From: M3007 sp031425155
GTDB taxonomy: Bacteria; Bacteroidota; Bacteroidia; Chitinophagales; Saprospiraceae
DNA length: 64,000 bases
Direction: 5' to 3'
Assembly (NCBI GenBank): GCA_031425155.1
Contig: JANPIV010000051.1
Location: 1-64,000 of the forward strand
Below are positions 17,829-27,400 of the stretch, in pieces. Both the position numbers and the translations under genes were made by a program. Every line of letters begins with the position of its first letter. Position 1 is the first letter of the stretch. Below the pieces are notes generated by a model. The model saw only the letters and a program-made list of their open reading frames with translations. It was not told where the DNA came from and searched no databases.

Positions 17829-17882
17829 AATAAACTTGCTGTATGGCAAATTGGTGATTTTTAGTTGTAAAAAAGTATAATA

Positions 17883-17990
17883 TTTTTTGATTGATGAATG
17901 CAGATGGATGAATGTTGATATTTGATGGCCCACGACGTGTGCCTTTACATCAAAAATCAACGTTCATCAATCTTATATCATCAATCAAAA
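17883..17990. repeat. Stutter/inverted repeat family A, copy 1
   Basis: About 105 bases built from the words TTGATGAATG, TTGATTTTTGATG and TATATCATCAATC, forming a large imperfect hairpin with a GGCCCACGACGTGT centre. The sequence is about 93-95 percent identical by eye to 41417-41519 read on the opposite strand. Both copies lie about 50 bases after the stop of a secreted-protein gene on the plus strand. Confidence 0.85.
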
Positions 17991-18089
17991 TCTTTTCTGT
18001 AAAAATGATCGTTCAAAAAGTATTCAATCTATTGATCTTAATGAATGATCTATATTCAGCTATTAATGACCACGTGATATAACTCTTGT

Positions 18090-18125
18090 GAATAGCCCCG
18101 CATACACTGCGGGGCTATTCTTTTA
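18090..18125. terminator. Bidirectional terminator
   Basis: A perfect 13-base stem, GAATAGCCCCGCA ... TGCGGGGCTATTC, with a 5-base loop, is followed by TTTTATA on the plus strand. It sits between the convergent small secreted protein gene and the S41 protease gene and can serve the plus-strand transcript; on the minus strand it is followed by mixed sequence. Confidence 0.75.
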
Positions 18126-18143
18126 TATGCAGATAGAAAACTA

Positions 18144-19763
18144 TTATTTCTTAGCCACGGGCTCGCCGCTTTTTACCACCTGAATGGCTTTTTCCACTGC
18201 CGGATCATCATCATTCAACACGCGGTACATACCCTCTTCCTGAAACAATATTTTCGCCAGGCGGGCCTTCAGTTGCAGTTTCAGTTCGGCGCGGCTCTGT
18301 GCCAGCTGAGCAGGGGAACGCGGAACGCCTTGTTTTTCTGCGTAAGCGACCAGTTCTTCCAGCATGGCTTCCGTAACAGCAAAAGAACGAACCAGGTCAT
18401 CTGCATGGGCCGGTAGGGTAGTGCGGTCATGGTTTTCCATCCAGCGGGACAAATACTGGGGCACAAAGCCACGCACTTTCTGGAAGTAAGTGTTTGAAAA
18501 TGAAGTATCTATGGGGATAAAAATGTCGGGAGAAATGCCACCGCCGCCAAACACCACCCGGCTCTGTCCCGTATAATATTTCGTAGTATCGGCCAGCACC
18601 ATTTTGGAAGCATCCGAGAGTTCGCCATTTTTAAGCCGTCGCTCCGCTTCACGCGAATACTCCGGGTTATGCTTGTAATCGCGCTGAATCGAGCGTCCGC
18701 TGGGGGTGTAGTAACGAGCCACCGTGAGCCGGAGCGCACCGCCATCGTGCAGGTCATACTGCTCCTGCACCAGTCCTTTCCCAAACGAACGCCGCCCAAT
18801 AATCCAGCCGCGATCCCAATCCTGTACGGCACCCGCCACGATCTCACTGGCCGAAGCAGAATTTTCATCTATCAGCACCGCCACATTCTGAATATTGAAC
18901 CGGGCGCGCCCGTTGCTTTTATATTCTTTGGTATCGTGGGTGCGGCTTTTGGTGTACACCAGCAGTTTGCCATCCGGGAAAAACTGGCTGAGCAGATCGG
19001 TCGCTGCCTGCAGGTAGCCGCCGGGATTGCCGCGCAGGTCGAGGACGAGATTCTGCATCTTCTGTTCCTCCACCAGTTTGCGCAGGCCGGCCATGAATTC
19101 TTCCTGCGTGTTGGCACTAAAACGATTGATCTTGATATAGCCCGTGCGGTCGTCGAGCATATAAGCCACATCCACACTGTGCATAGCGATCACATCGCGG
19201 GTGACGACGAATTCGCGTTCGGCCAGTTCTCGTCCGCGCCGGATGCCCAGGCGCACCTGTGTCCCTTTGCGGTCGCGCAATAGCCTGTAAATCTTGCCAT
19301 TATCTACTTTTACCCCAGCCACCACCGAGTCGCCAATGCGCACCAGCCGGTCGCCCGGCAGAATTCCCGCCGTCTCCGATGGACCTCCGATCAGCGGCGT
19401 GACCACCTGGATCGTATCGTCCACCATGATAAATTCGATACCAACGCCCTCAAAACCGCCGTTCATATCGTCCTCCACTGCCTGCACCTCATCGGGGGTA
19501 ATATATACGGAGTGGGGATCAAGTTGCTCCAGCAGGTGATCAATAGTGGTGGTTTTCAAAGCGGCTACATCCACCGTATCCACGTATTTTTCCTGAACAT
19601 AGCGAATAATCTCATCCAGGGAACCAGATATCGGGCTGGCCGAAATGGGAAAAAAACGTATGTCCCGGTCGTGATGCGGCAGCATTTGACCGATAAACAT
19701 ACCAACCGCCAGGGTAGCGGCCAGCAAAAGAGGCAATCGAGCCTGTAATTTAGATTCCGTCAT
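18144..19763 (-). CDS. S41 family C-terminal processing peptidase
   Basis: 539 residues. An N-terminal membrane anchor covers about 10-28. A PDZ domain lies at about 75-165 ('GFEGVGIEF', 'GILPGDRLVRIGDSVV'). The S41 protease core carries 'LVLDLRGNPGGYLQ', then the Ser motif 'ENSASASEIVAGA' and the Lys motif 'RSFGKGLVQEQY' (the Ser/Lys dyad). A C-terminal helical region of about 130 residues follows, as in longer Bacteroidota CtpA/Prc homologues. These enzymes trim exported proteins in the periplasm. The gene is divergent from the Lrp-type regulator with a 123-base gap. Confidence 0.93.
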   Translation of the reverse strand: MTESKLQARLPLLLAATLAVGMFIGQMLPHHDRDIRFFPISASPISGSLDEIIRYVQEKYVDTVDVAALKTTTIDHLLEQLDPHSVYITPDEVQAVEDDMNGGFEGVGIEFIMVDDTIQVVTPLIGGPSETAGILPGDRLVRIGDSVVAGVKVDNGKIYRLLRDRKGTQVRLGIRRGRELAEREFVVTRDVIAMHSVDVAYMLDDRTGYIKINRFSANTQEEFMAGLRKLVEEQKMQNLVLDLRGNPGGYLQAATDLLSQFFPDGKLLVYTKSRTHDTKEYKSNGRARFNIQNVAVLIDENSASASEIVAGAVQDWDRGWIIGRRSFGKGLVQEQYDLHDGGALRLTVARYYTPSGRSIQRDYKHNPEYSREAERRLKNGELSDASKMVLADTTKYYTGQSRVVFGGGGISPDIFIPIDTSFSNTYFQKVRGFVPQYLSRWMENHDRTTLPAHADDLVRSFAVTEAMLEELVAYAEKQGVPRSPAQLAQSRAELKLQLKARLAKILFQEEGMYRVLNDDDPAVEKAIQVVKSGEPVAKK

Positions 19764-19803
19764 GACGAGCCATTAGTAAAATGTAATTGTTGTAAAAAAA
19801 ATG

Positions 19804-19811
19804 TACTTTTG
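19804..19811 (+). promoter_or_regulatory. Candidate -7 element for the Lrp/AsnC gene
   Basis: TACTTTTG matches TAnnTTTG exactly, about 75 bases upstream of the Lrp-type start. A TTG at 19787-19789 could be a -33 element, though the spacing (14 bases) is shorter than usual. Confidence 0.45.
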
Positions 19812-19886
19812 TTCCAATTTTTTTAATATTTTTACCGTTTTGGCCTCTTCTTTGCTAAAATCCTACCAACTCATCTGCCTTTGTTT

Positions 19887-20363
19887 ATGATGGAAAATTC
19901 GGAAATTGACCAATTGGATAAACAAATTCTTGCCCGACTGATTGAAGACGGCAAGGCTCCTTACACCGATCTGGCCAAACAACTTTTTGTCTCCAGCGGC
20001 ACCATCCACGTGCGCATGAAAAAAATGGAGCAAATGGGTATTGTACGCGGGTCCAGTTTATTGGTGGATTACCATAAGCTGGGGTACGATGTCACGGCTT
20101 TTCTGGGCATTTACCTCGATAAAAGTTCCCTCTATGACGAAGTCTCCGAACGCCTGAAAGCCATCCCGGAAATCGTGGAAGCTAATTACACCACCGGCCT
20201 GTACAGCATTTTTGCGCGTATCGTCTGCAAAGATACAAATCACCTGCGCCTCGTACTGCACGATAAAATTCAGAAAATTTCCGGTATTCAACGCACGGAG
20301 ACTTTCATTTCGCTGGAGCAGAGTATCAACCGGCCCGTCAATTTCCTGGAAGACGAGCCGTAA
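19887..20363 (+). CDS. Lrp/AsnC family transcriptional regulator
   Basis: 158 residues from the ATG at 19887. The N-terminal HTH covers about 4-60 ('IDQLDKQILARLIEDGKAPY', 'LFVSSGTIHVRMKKMEQMGI'). The C-terminal RAM/AsnC effector domain covers about 65-150 ('YDVTAFLGIYLDKSSLYDEV', 'VEANYTTGLYSIFARIVCKD'). Members bind amino acids and form octamers that bend DNA. Its target is not evident; the divergent S41 protease gene is one candidate. The alternative TTG start at 19881 adds two residues. Confidence 0.94.
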   Translation: MMENSEIDQLDKQILARLIEDGKAPYTDLAKQLFVSSGTIHVRMKKMEQMGIVRGSSLLVDYHKLGYDVTAFLGIYLDKSSLYDEVSERLKAIPEIVEANYTTGLYSIFARIVCKDTNHLRLVLHDKIQKISGIQRTETFISLEQSINRPVNFLEDEP

Positions 20364-20436
20364 AAGGCTGGCGGTTGTGGCTTTTAGTCTTTGGCAGCCC
20401 GCATAAACAAGTGGTTTGGGGATTAAAAAAACTGTT

Positions 20437-21231
20437 ATGTCATTCACTGCGCCTACCAACCGGCGGACATTCCGCTGGATGTTGGCAGGATTGTTTTTGG
20501 GAGCGATAACGCTCCATATTCCGCTCTCCGCTCAGGCCGACTACCAAGGCCTGCGGCTGGCTATTTTTGGTTTTGAAACGCTTCGCGAAACAAATACCAC
20601 CATCACGCTGCGTTGTCAGGTCGCCAATACGGGCCGTTTGCCGGTAGTATTGCAGGGCAAAGAAGTGCTTTTTCCGCCTTTGGTGGTCGAACTGGATACT
20701 TTGCACCTGCCCACTATCCTGCGTGACCGTCCTTTGCTGCTGCAACAGGCTATTCAACGCGAAAATCTGCGTCTTGTTCCGGGGGAGATTCGGGCGGGTG
20801 TATCCCTTTTCATCCACTTGCGCGATACTTTGCCGCAGGAGCTGCTACCCGTTTGCGCCGATCTGGTGCTCGACACGGCCTACCTGGTGCAACAAAATGA
20901 GCGCACGCTGACGGCACAGTTTCAACTGCGCAATGCCGGTACCGGGGCCGCCCGGCTTTTTACGGGCAATCAAGCAGTCGTTTTAAATGCCTATTTTGTA
21001 AGCGGTGCCAAACTTACCCGGGGGGCCATATTTGCCGAACAAATTTCGCTGAAAGCCCTGCGAGAGCTGCCCAACGGCACATTGGCAGCGGGAAAATCCG
21101 TCCGTTGGCAGGTAGAAGTGTCCACCAAAAGCCGGACGCGCTTTTCACCGAATCTGGCACTGGAATTTGATCCGTTGCAAGTAGTACCCGACTGCGGTGC
21201 CGGGAAAAGGGTGTGGGTGATCGGCGAATAA
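20437..21231 (+). CDS. Hypothetical secreted protein
   Basis: 264 residues from the ATG at 20437, about 73 bases after the Lrp-type gene on the same strand. The signal peptide is 'MLAGLFLGAITLHIPLSAQ' near residues 15-33. The mature part is beta-rich and contains two similar halves: 'LRCQVANTGRLPVVL ... VLFPPLVVELD' and 'AQFQLRNAGTGAARL ... VVLNAYFVSG'. These look like a pair of immunoglobulin-like (CARDB-type) domains dealing with extracellular structure. I do not recognise a specific family. It is followed by a strong terminator. Confidence 0.7.
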   Translation: MSFTAPTNRRTFRWMLAGLFLGAITLHIPLSAQADYQGLRLAIFGFETLRETNTTITLRCQVANTGRLPVVLQGKEVLFPPLVVELDTLHLPTILRDRPLLLQQAIQRENLRLVPGEIRAGVSLFIHLRDTLPQELLPVCADLVLDTAYLVQQNERTLTAQFQLRNAGTGAARLFTGNQAVVLNAYFVSGAKLTRGAIFAEQISLKALRELPNGTLAAGKSVRWQVEVSTKSRTRFSPNLALEFDPLQVVPDCGAGKRVWVIGE

Positions 21232-21287
21232 ACTTCTGGCAAAGTACCTCGGCATAATATCGTCACTTTCGCAAGAGGTCCAAATAA

Positions 21288-21323
21288 TAAAGCCCTCCAA
21301 CCTGTCAGGATCGGAGGGCTTTA
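21288..21323. terminator. Bidirectional terminator
   Basis: An 11-base perfect stem, TAAAGCCCTCC ... GGAGGGCTTTA, with a 14-base loop, lies between convergent genes (20437-21231 and the giant gene at 21445). AT-rich flanks on both sides allow termination in both directions. Confidence 0.75.
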
Positions 21324-21356
21324 TATGTTAGGCTATTACACCGTAAATTAAGTTTA

Positions 21357-21427
21357 TTTGAGTATTCAATCAATTGCCTGATTATCAAGTGCTTTGATCG
21401 AATACTCAAATACTCGCATCCTCAAAA
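21357..21427. repeat. Stutter repeat family B, copy 2
   Basis: Read on the minus strand it begins about 18 bases after the stop of the giant gene with TTTGAGGATGCGAGTATTTG and continues with GATCAAAGCACTTGATAATCAGG. It matches the element at 10011-10084, differing mainly by a short insertion. Confidence 0.75.
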
Positions 21428-21444
21428 AATTATATTACAATGTG

Positions 21445-24400
21445 CTAGTGCATCAGCATCACATCGCCTCTATACAGCTCGGTTTCGCCATCTACAAACT
21501 CAATCTCGGCATAGTACACAAAGACCGCCGGGTTTGCTTTTTTGCCATCTATTTTACCATCCCAGGCTGAGTTCACATCGTTGGGCAGGAAATCAAAATA
21601 CTCGTGTACCACCTGTCCCCAACGGTCATACACCTGGAATGACTTGATACGGAGCACATCTTCGCCGCCGGCAATCATAAACAGGCTGTTATCTGCCGAG
21701 GTCGGATCGAAAATATTAGGAATGAACACATAACGCGTTTTATCCACGATAATGGTCCGCGCATCCGAGGCTTTACAGCCATTGGCATCTACTACCGTGG
21801 CCTCATACCGGAAAGAATAAGTGGGCTGCAACGTGTCGAGACCGCTGGAATTGGCCGTAAACAGGTCAGCCGGGGTAAAGGTCAGGCGTTCGATTCGCGA
21901 GGTGTCACTCACAATATTGTCTGCGGAAATAATGATTTGCTGACCCAGATGAATCGTAGTATCGGGGCCAAGCTGGACAATCAATTCCTCCGGTTCCATA
22001 ATGGTGATGCTGAATTCCAGTTCGCAGCCTTTGGCATCCTGAATGACAATGGAGTGGACACCCGGTGGCAAGGAGTTGAAACTTGTAGTAGAGCCAAAAG
22101 GCAGATTATCAATGGAATACACAAAAGGACCCGTACCACCTACTATGGAATCAATCACTATTGAACCATTGGTATCACCGAAGCAGCTGACATCCCGTAC
22201 TTGTCGGGTTGCTGACGAAGGCACCGCCGGATCAACGTTCACGGTCACCGAATCCCTGGTCACGCAGCCATTGAAATTATTCAATACACTCACTACGTAG
22301 GTGCCTGCCGTGCTCACCTGTGGCTTAGGCGTATTTGCGCCCGACACAATGTTGCCCGTAGCAGTGGTCCAGGTAAAAGTATAATTGCCCGCCGTCTGCA
22401 CAGTAGCATTCAAATCAATGCGGGTAGTCGTGCAATCAAGTTGCCCCGGAGTAGCCAGAGATACATTTGGCCCGTTGGTGTTAGCTTCTACAACAGCCCC
22501 CTTGGAGGTAGAACAGCCGTTGGCAGCCGTGGCCACCACGCTATAGTTACCTGCTGTTACCACCGTTGGGTTTTGCTGGGTGGAAGTGAATCCGCCCGGG
22601 CCAGACCAAAGCCAGGTGGCGGGTACGCTGGAAGTGACCGTCAGTTGCACCGAATCAACTTTACAACTGATGGTGCCGCCGGTGGTAGTCAACTGTGGAA
22701 TACTGGCATCTGCCGCTACAATAGTGCTCGTTACCGTGGTACAGCCATTGGTAGCAGTCGCAGTGACCATATAGAGGCCAGGCTCGTTTACCGTTGGATT
22801 GGACAATGTAGAAACGAACCCATTGGGGCCACTCCAGGCATAAGTCACTCCAGGAGCAGAGGATACTGAAATCACGCCGGTCGGTAAGGAGCAACTCAGC
22901 GTATCGCCCTGCGTAGTCACCACGGGAGGTGCTATGTTTTGGGAAACAATAATGTCAAAGGTCGAAGTACAGCCGCTCACCGCAGTGACGGTAATGGTGT
23001 AAAGACCTGGCAATGACACGGTGGGGTCTTCCTGCGTACTGTTATTCGTGATGCCCGGCCCCTCCCATAAGAAGGTCACATTGGGCGTAGTCGTTTCGGC
23101 ATTCAGTACCACGGATTGCAGCGAGCAGGTAAGGGTATCGGTGGTCACTGCGATCGTTGGCACCGTTGGGTCCTGGGTTACTTCGGCGGTGGCAAAATCA
23201 GTACATCCGTTGCCGGTAGCAGTCACCACTACCGTATAGGTGCCTGGATTGGATACAACCGGGTTTTGTTCGGTAGAAGTAAATCCACCCGGTCCGCTCC
23301 ACAAATACGTCACGCCGGTCGTGGTCGTCGTGGCAGTCAGTGAAATACTCGGACTGGTACAGTTCAGCAAACCTCCGGTCGCCGTTACCGCTTGTGGCTT
23401 TTGAATATCCTGGGCAATTGTAACGGCTGGTTGGGCCTTGCAGCCATTAGCCGTATTAACTACGGTATAAACATAAGACCCGGGCACCGTTATCTGGATA
23501 GAAGGCTGGGTGGAAGTAAATCCACCGGGGCCGCTCCAAACTGCGTTGAAACCCGAAGCAGGCGTATTGATCGTACCGGTGATCGTCAGCGTATCGTTCG
23601 TACAGGTCAGCGTGTCGGGAGCCGAAAGGCTGACATCGGGCACGTTATTATTCGAAGCAACTACTGCGACTGCCACAGCGGTGCAGCCATTTGAGGCGGT
23701 AACCGTCACTGGATAATCGCCGATGACTGTAGCCGTGGTGTTTTGCAAATTGGACGTAAAGCCACCGGGCCCGCTCCAGGCGTAAGTAACGTTGGTAGTA
23801 GTAGAATTGCCCAGTAAACTAGCAATACCGGAAGTGCAATCAATCGTATCCCCTGTGGCAGTAGCCGTGGGGGGCAGAATATCCTGACTGACCAGCACAC
23901 TCGCCGCTGAGGTACAACCATTTGCGTCGCTGGTTACCACTACACCATAAGTGCCGGGAGCTGTGGTCGGAGTATTCTGATCTGTGGAAGTAAACCCGTT
24001 TGGCCCGCTCCATTCATAGACTACACTGGTCGTTGGCGAACCCGCCTGCAACGTAGTGCTCAGGTCGTCGCAGTCCAGATCGTTGGCAGAAGCAGCCGTG
24101 GCCCCTGGCGCAATTGTATCCAAAGCCACCGTAGTCGTCGCAGAGGCAGTGCAGCCATTGCTGCCGGTCACCGTCAGAATATACGGCCCGTCGGCATTCA
24201 CACTTGGATCGGACTGACCGGAAGTAAATCCGCCAGGACCAGTCCAGTTATATTCTACATTCACAGTAGTGGAGGCACCATCCAGATTCAGCGCAATGGT
24301 TTTACAAGTCAGCGTACCGCCCTGCGCCGTGACATCAGGCAAAGCAACGTTTTGACTGACAATGACATTTTGCGTGCCGGAGCAACCATTCGCCGAAGTA

Positions 24401-27400
24401 GCCACCAAGGTATAGGTTCCCGGCGCAGTTACCGAAGGGTCTTCCACATTGGAAACCGTAAACCCATTAGGACCTGTCCATACCAATGTTTGTATGGACG
24501 AAGCAGGATTCATCACAGAAGCCTGAATATCTACGGAGGTAATAATACAGGTCAGTGTGTCGGGTGCAGAAAGCTGCACCAATGGCAATTCGGTACTTGC
24601 TTCCACGAAAGCCGTCGCCGTACTGATACAACCGTTCTGGCCAGTCACTTGCACGATATAAGTGCCACCAGTATTGACCGTATCACTGGATAAAATAGAA
24701 CTGAATCCATCTGGTCCTGTCCATTGATAGATGGCACCAACGGCCGATGAAATGACCGAAATAGTAACCGTCGGGGCGGCACACGTAATCGTATCGCCTT
24801 GTGCCGTGGCTCCGGGCAGAGCAATATCCTCCGCGACCGTCACGGTTTCTGCATCGGTACAACCATTCGCAGAAGTCACTACGAGCGTATAATCGCCTGC
24901 TGTAGAAACGCTGACGTTTTGATTACTAGAATTAAATCCATTAGGGCCGTTCCATTGGTAAGTTCCGGGCAGGGTAGAGTTGCCATTCAGGATAATAGCG
25001 GTATCTGTACAAGTCAGCGTACCGGTAGTCGCCGAAGCGGTGGGGGCATTTTGGTCAGCCAACAGTTCCGCAGAGCTGGTACTGGTGCAGCCATTGCCCT
25101 GATTGGTGACCGTTAAAGTATAAGTACCGGCATTGGTGGCTGTTGGATTTTGCTGCATAGAAGTAAACCCACTTGGCCCGGCCCAGGCCCAGGTAACGTT
25201 GGTGGCGGTTGCAGAACCACTGAGCGTGAAGTTCGGATTGGCGCAGGTGAGCGTTCCGGCTGTCGCCGTCGCGCCAGGAGCAACGGTATCTAACAAAATA
25301 GTGGCAGAGGCTTGTGCGGAACAGCCATTGGCAGCATTCGTTACGGTCAAATTATAAACCCCTGGTACTGTTACGGTTGGGTTGAATTGCGAAGAAATGA
25401 ATCCATTGGGTCCCGTCCAGGCAGGAGTTACACCAGGCGTTGTGGAAGCACCATTGAGGGCGAGCGAAGTCACATTACAATTGAACGTACCACCACTGGC
25501 CGTTGCATTCGGCAGGTTTACGTCTGGCGTTACGGTGGTAGTCGCCGTAGCGGTACAGCCATTCTGGCTGGTCGCGGTCAGGATATAACTTCCAACGGTA
25601 CTGACCGAGGGATTCTGTTGCATGGAAGTAAATCCACCCGGCCCGGTCCAGCTATAGGTCACGTTGGGGGTAGTTGAATTACCCATCAGCGTGATCGCCG
25701 AAGCGGAACAGCTGATCTGTCCACCCACCGCCGAAACACCGGCAGGCACTGTAAAGTCGCCAGTGACAGTTGCCGTAGAAGTGGCGGTGCAACCATTGGC
25801 AGCAGTCACCGTGAAGACGTAAGGGCCTGGTACACTGACCGTTGGATTTTGTTGGTTCGAGACGAAGCCATTCGGCCCGGTCCAGCCAAAGGTCACGCCA
25901 GTGGTAGTGGAATTGCCGGTAATAGTAGCCGATTGTGTAGTACAGTTCAATGCAGTACCAGTAGCAGTGGCATTTGGCAGGGAGTTATCGCCGGCTACTA
26001 CTACTGATGCGGTGCTGGTACAGCCGTTTCCGCCAGCCGTCACGGTGACTATATAAGTGCCCGCTCCACTGACCACAGGATTTTGTAAAGTAGAGGTGAA
26101 ACCGGGCCCACTCCACGAAAAGGCCGGATTACTGGCTGCGGTAGTGGCATTCAGGGTTACCGTAGGTGTCGGGCAGCTGAGCATACCATTGCCAGTCACC
26201 GAAGCAGTTGCGCCAGGGGCAGTATTATTCAAACCAACCGTAGCCGTAGCCGTAGCACTGCAAGTACTCGCTACATCCGTCACGGTGACGGTATAAGTAC
26301 CATTTACGGTAGCCGGAGTAGCTGGCATAGCGCCTGTGGCACTATATCCACCGGGGCCGCTCCAGGAGTAGGTAGAGTTGCTGGCACTGCTGGTAGCACT
26401 CAGCGGAATATTGAGCGTAGTACAGGTAATGGTACCGCCGGTAGTCGTAACAACCGGCAAGGTGTTATTGCCATTGACAGTCGCTGTGGCCGAACTGGTG
26501 CAGCCATTGGGGGCAGTTACAGTCAGTATATAATTACCCAGCGCAGTGACGGATGGGTTCTGCTGGCTGGACATAAACCCACTCGGTCCCGTCCATTGAA
26601 AAGTAGCCCCGGTAGTGGTCGAGTTCCCCATGATGGTCGTGGCCGAAGCCACACAGCTGATCGTCCCACCGCTGACCGAAATATTTGGCGGGGCAAAATC
26701 ACCGGCTACTACTGCCGTAGAGGTCGCCATACAACCATTAGGAGCGCTTACTGTAAGCACATAGTTGCCCACCATATTCACACTTGGGTTGGGCAGGCTG
26801 GAAGTAAATCCACCCGGCCCGGTCCAGCTGTAAGTTACATTCGGCGTAGTAGAATTGCCGGTCAGGGTGGCCGATTGTGTGCCGCAACTAATGGAAGCAC
26901 CAGTGGTGCTGATATTGGGCAGGGCATTATTGGCTGCTACCATCAGCGAGGTGGAGCTGGTGCATCCATTCGTGCCGCTGGTCACGGTGACCGTGTAGGT
27001 ACCTGCTGCGCCTACCGAGGGATTTTGTAAAGTGGACGTAAAGCCGGGACCGCTCCACGAAAAGGTGGGGGTAGCGGCGGCGGTGCTTGCATTGAGCGTA
27101 ACACTTGGCACAGTACAGCTAAGCGTACCTACTACGGAAGCCATCACTCCGGGCAGAGTGTTATTCTGTACCACTGCTACGGTAGCAGTGGTGGTACAAC
27201 CACTGGAGGTAGCGGTTACAGTAACCGTGTAAGTACCAGGCAGGGTGGCCAGCGTGGCTGGTGTAGCACCGGTACCACTATATCCACCCGGACCGCTCCA
27301 GGCAAAAGTAGCCGGATTCGCGTTGGTAGTAGCGGTCAAGGAAGTATTTAAGGCAATACAGGTAAGGCCACGCGCGGCAGAAGCACTAGCTGTAGGTGGA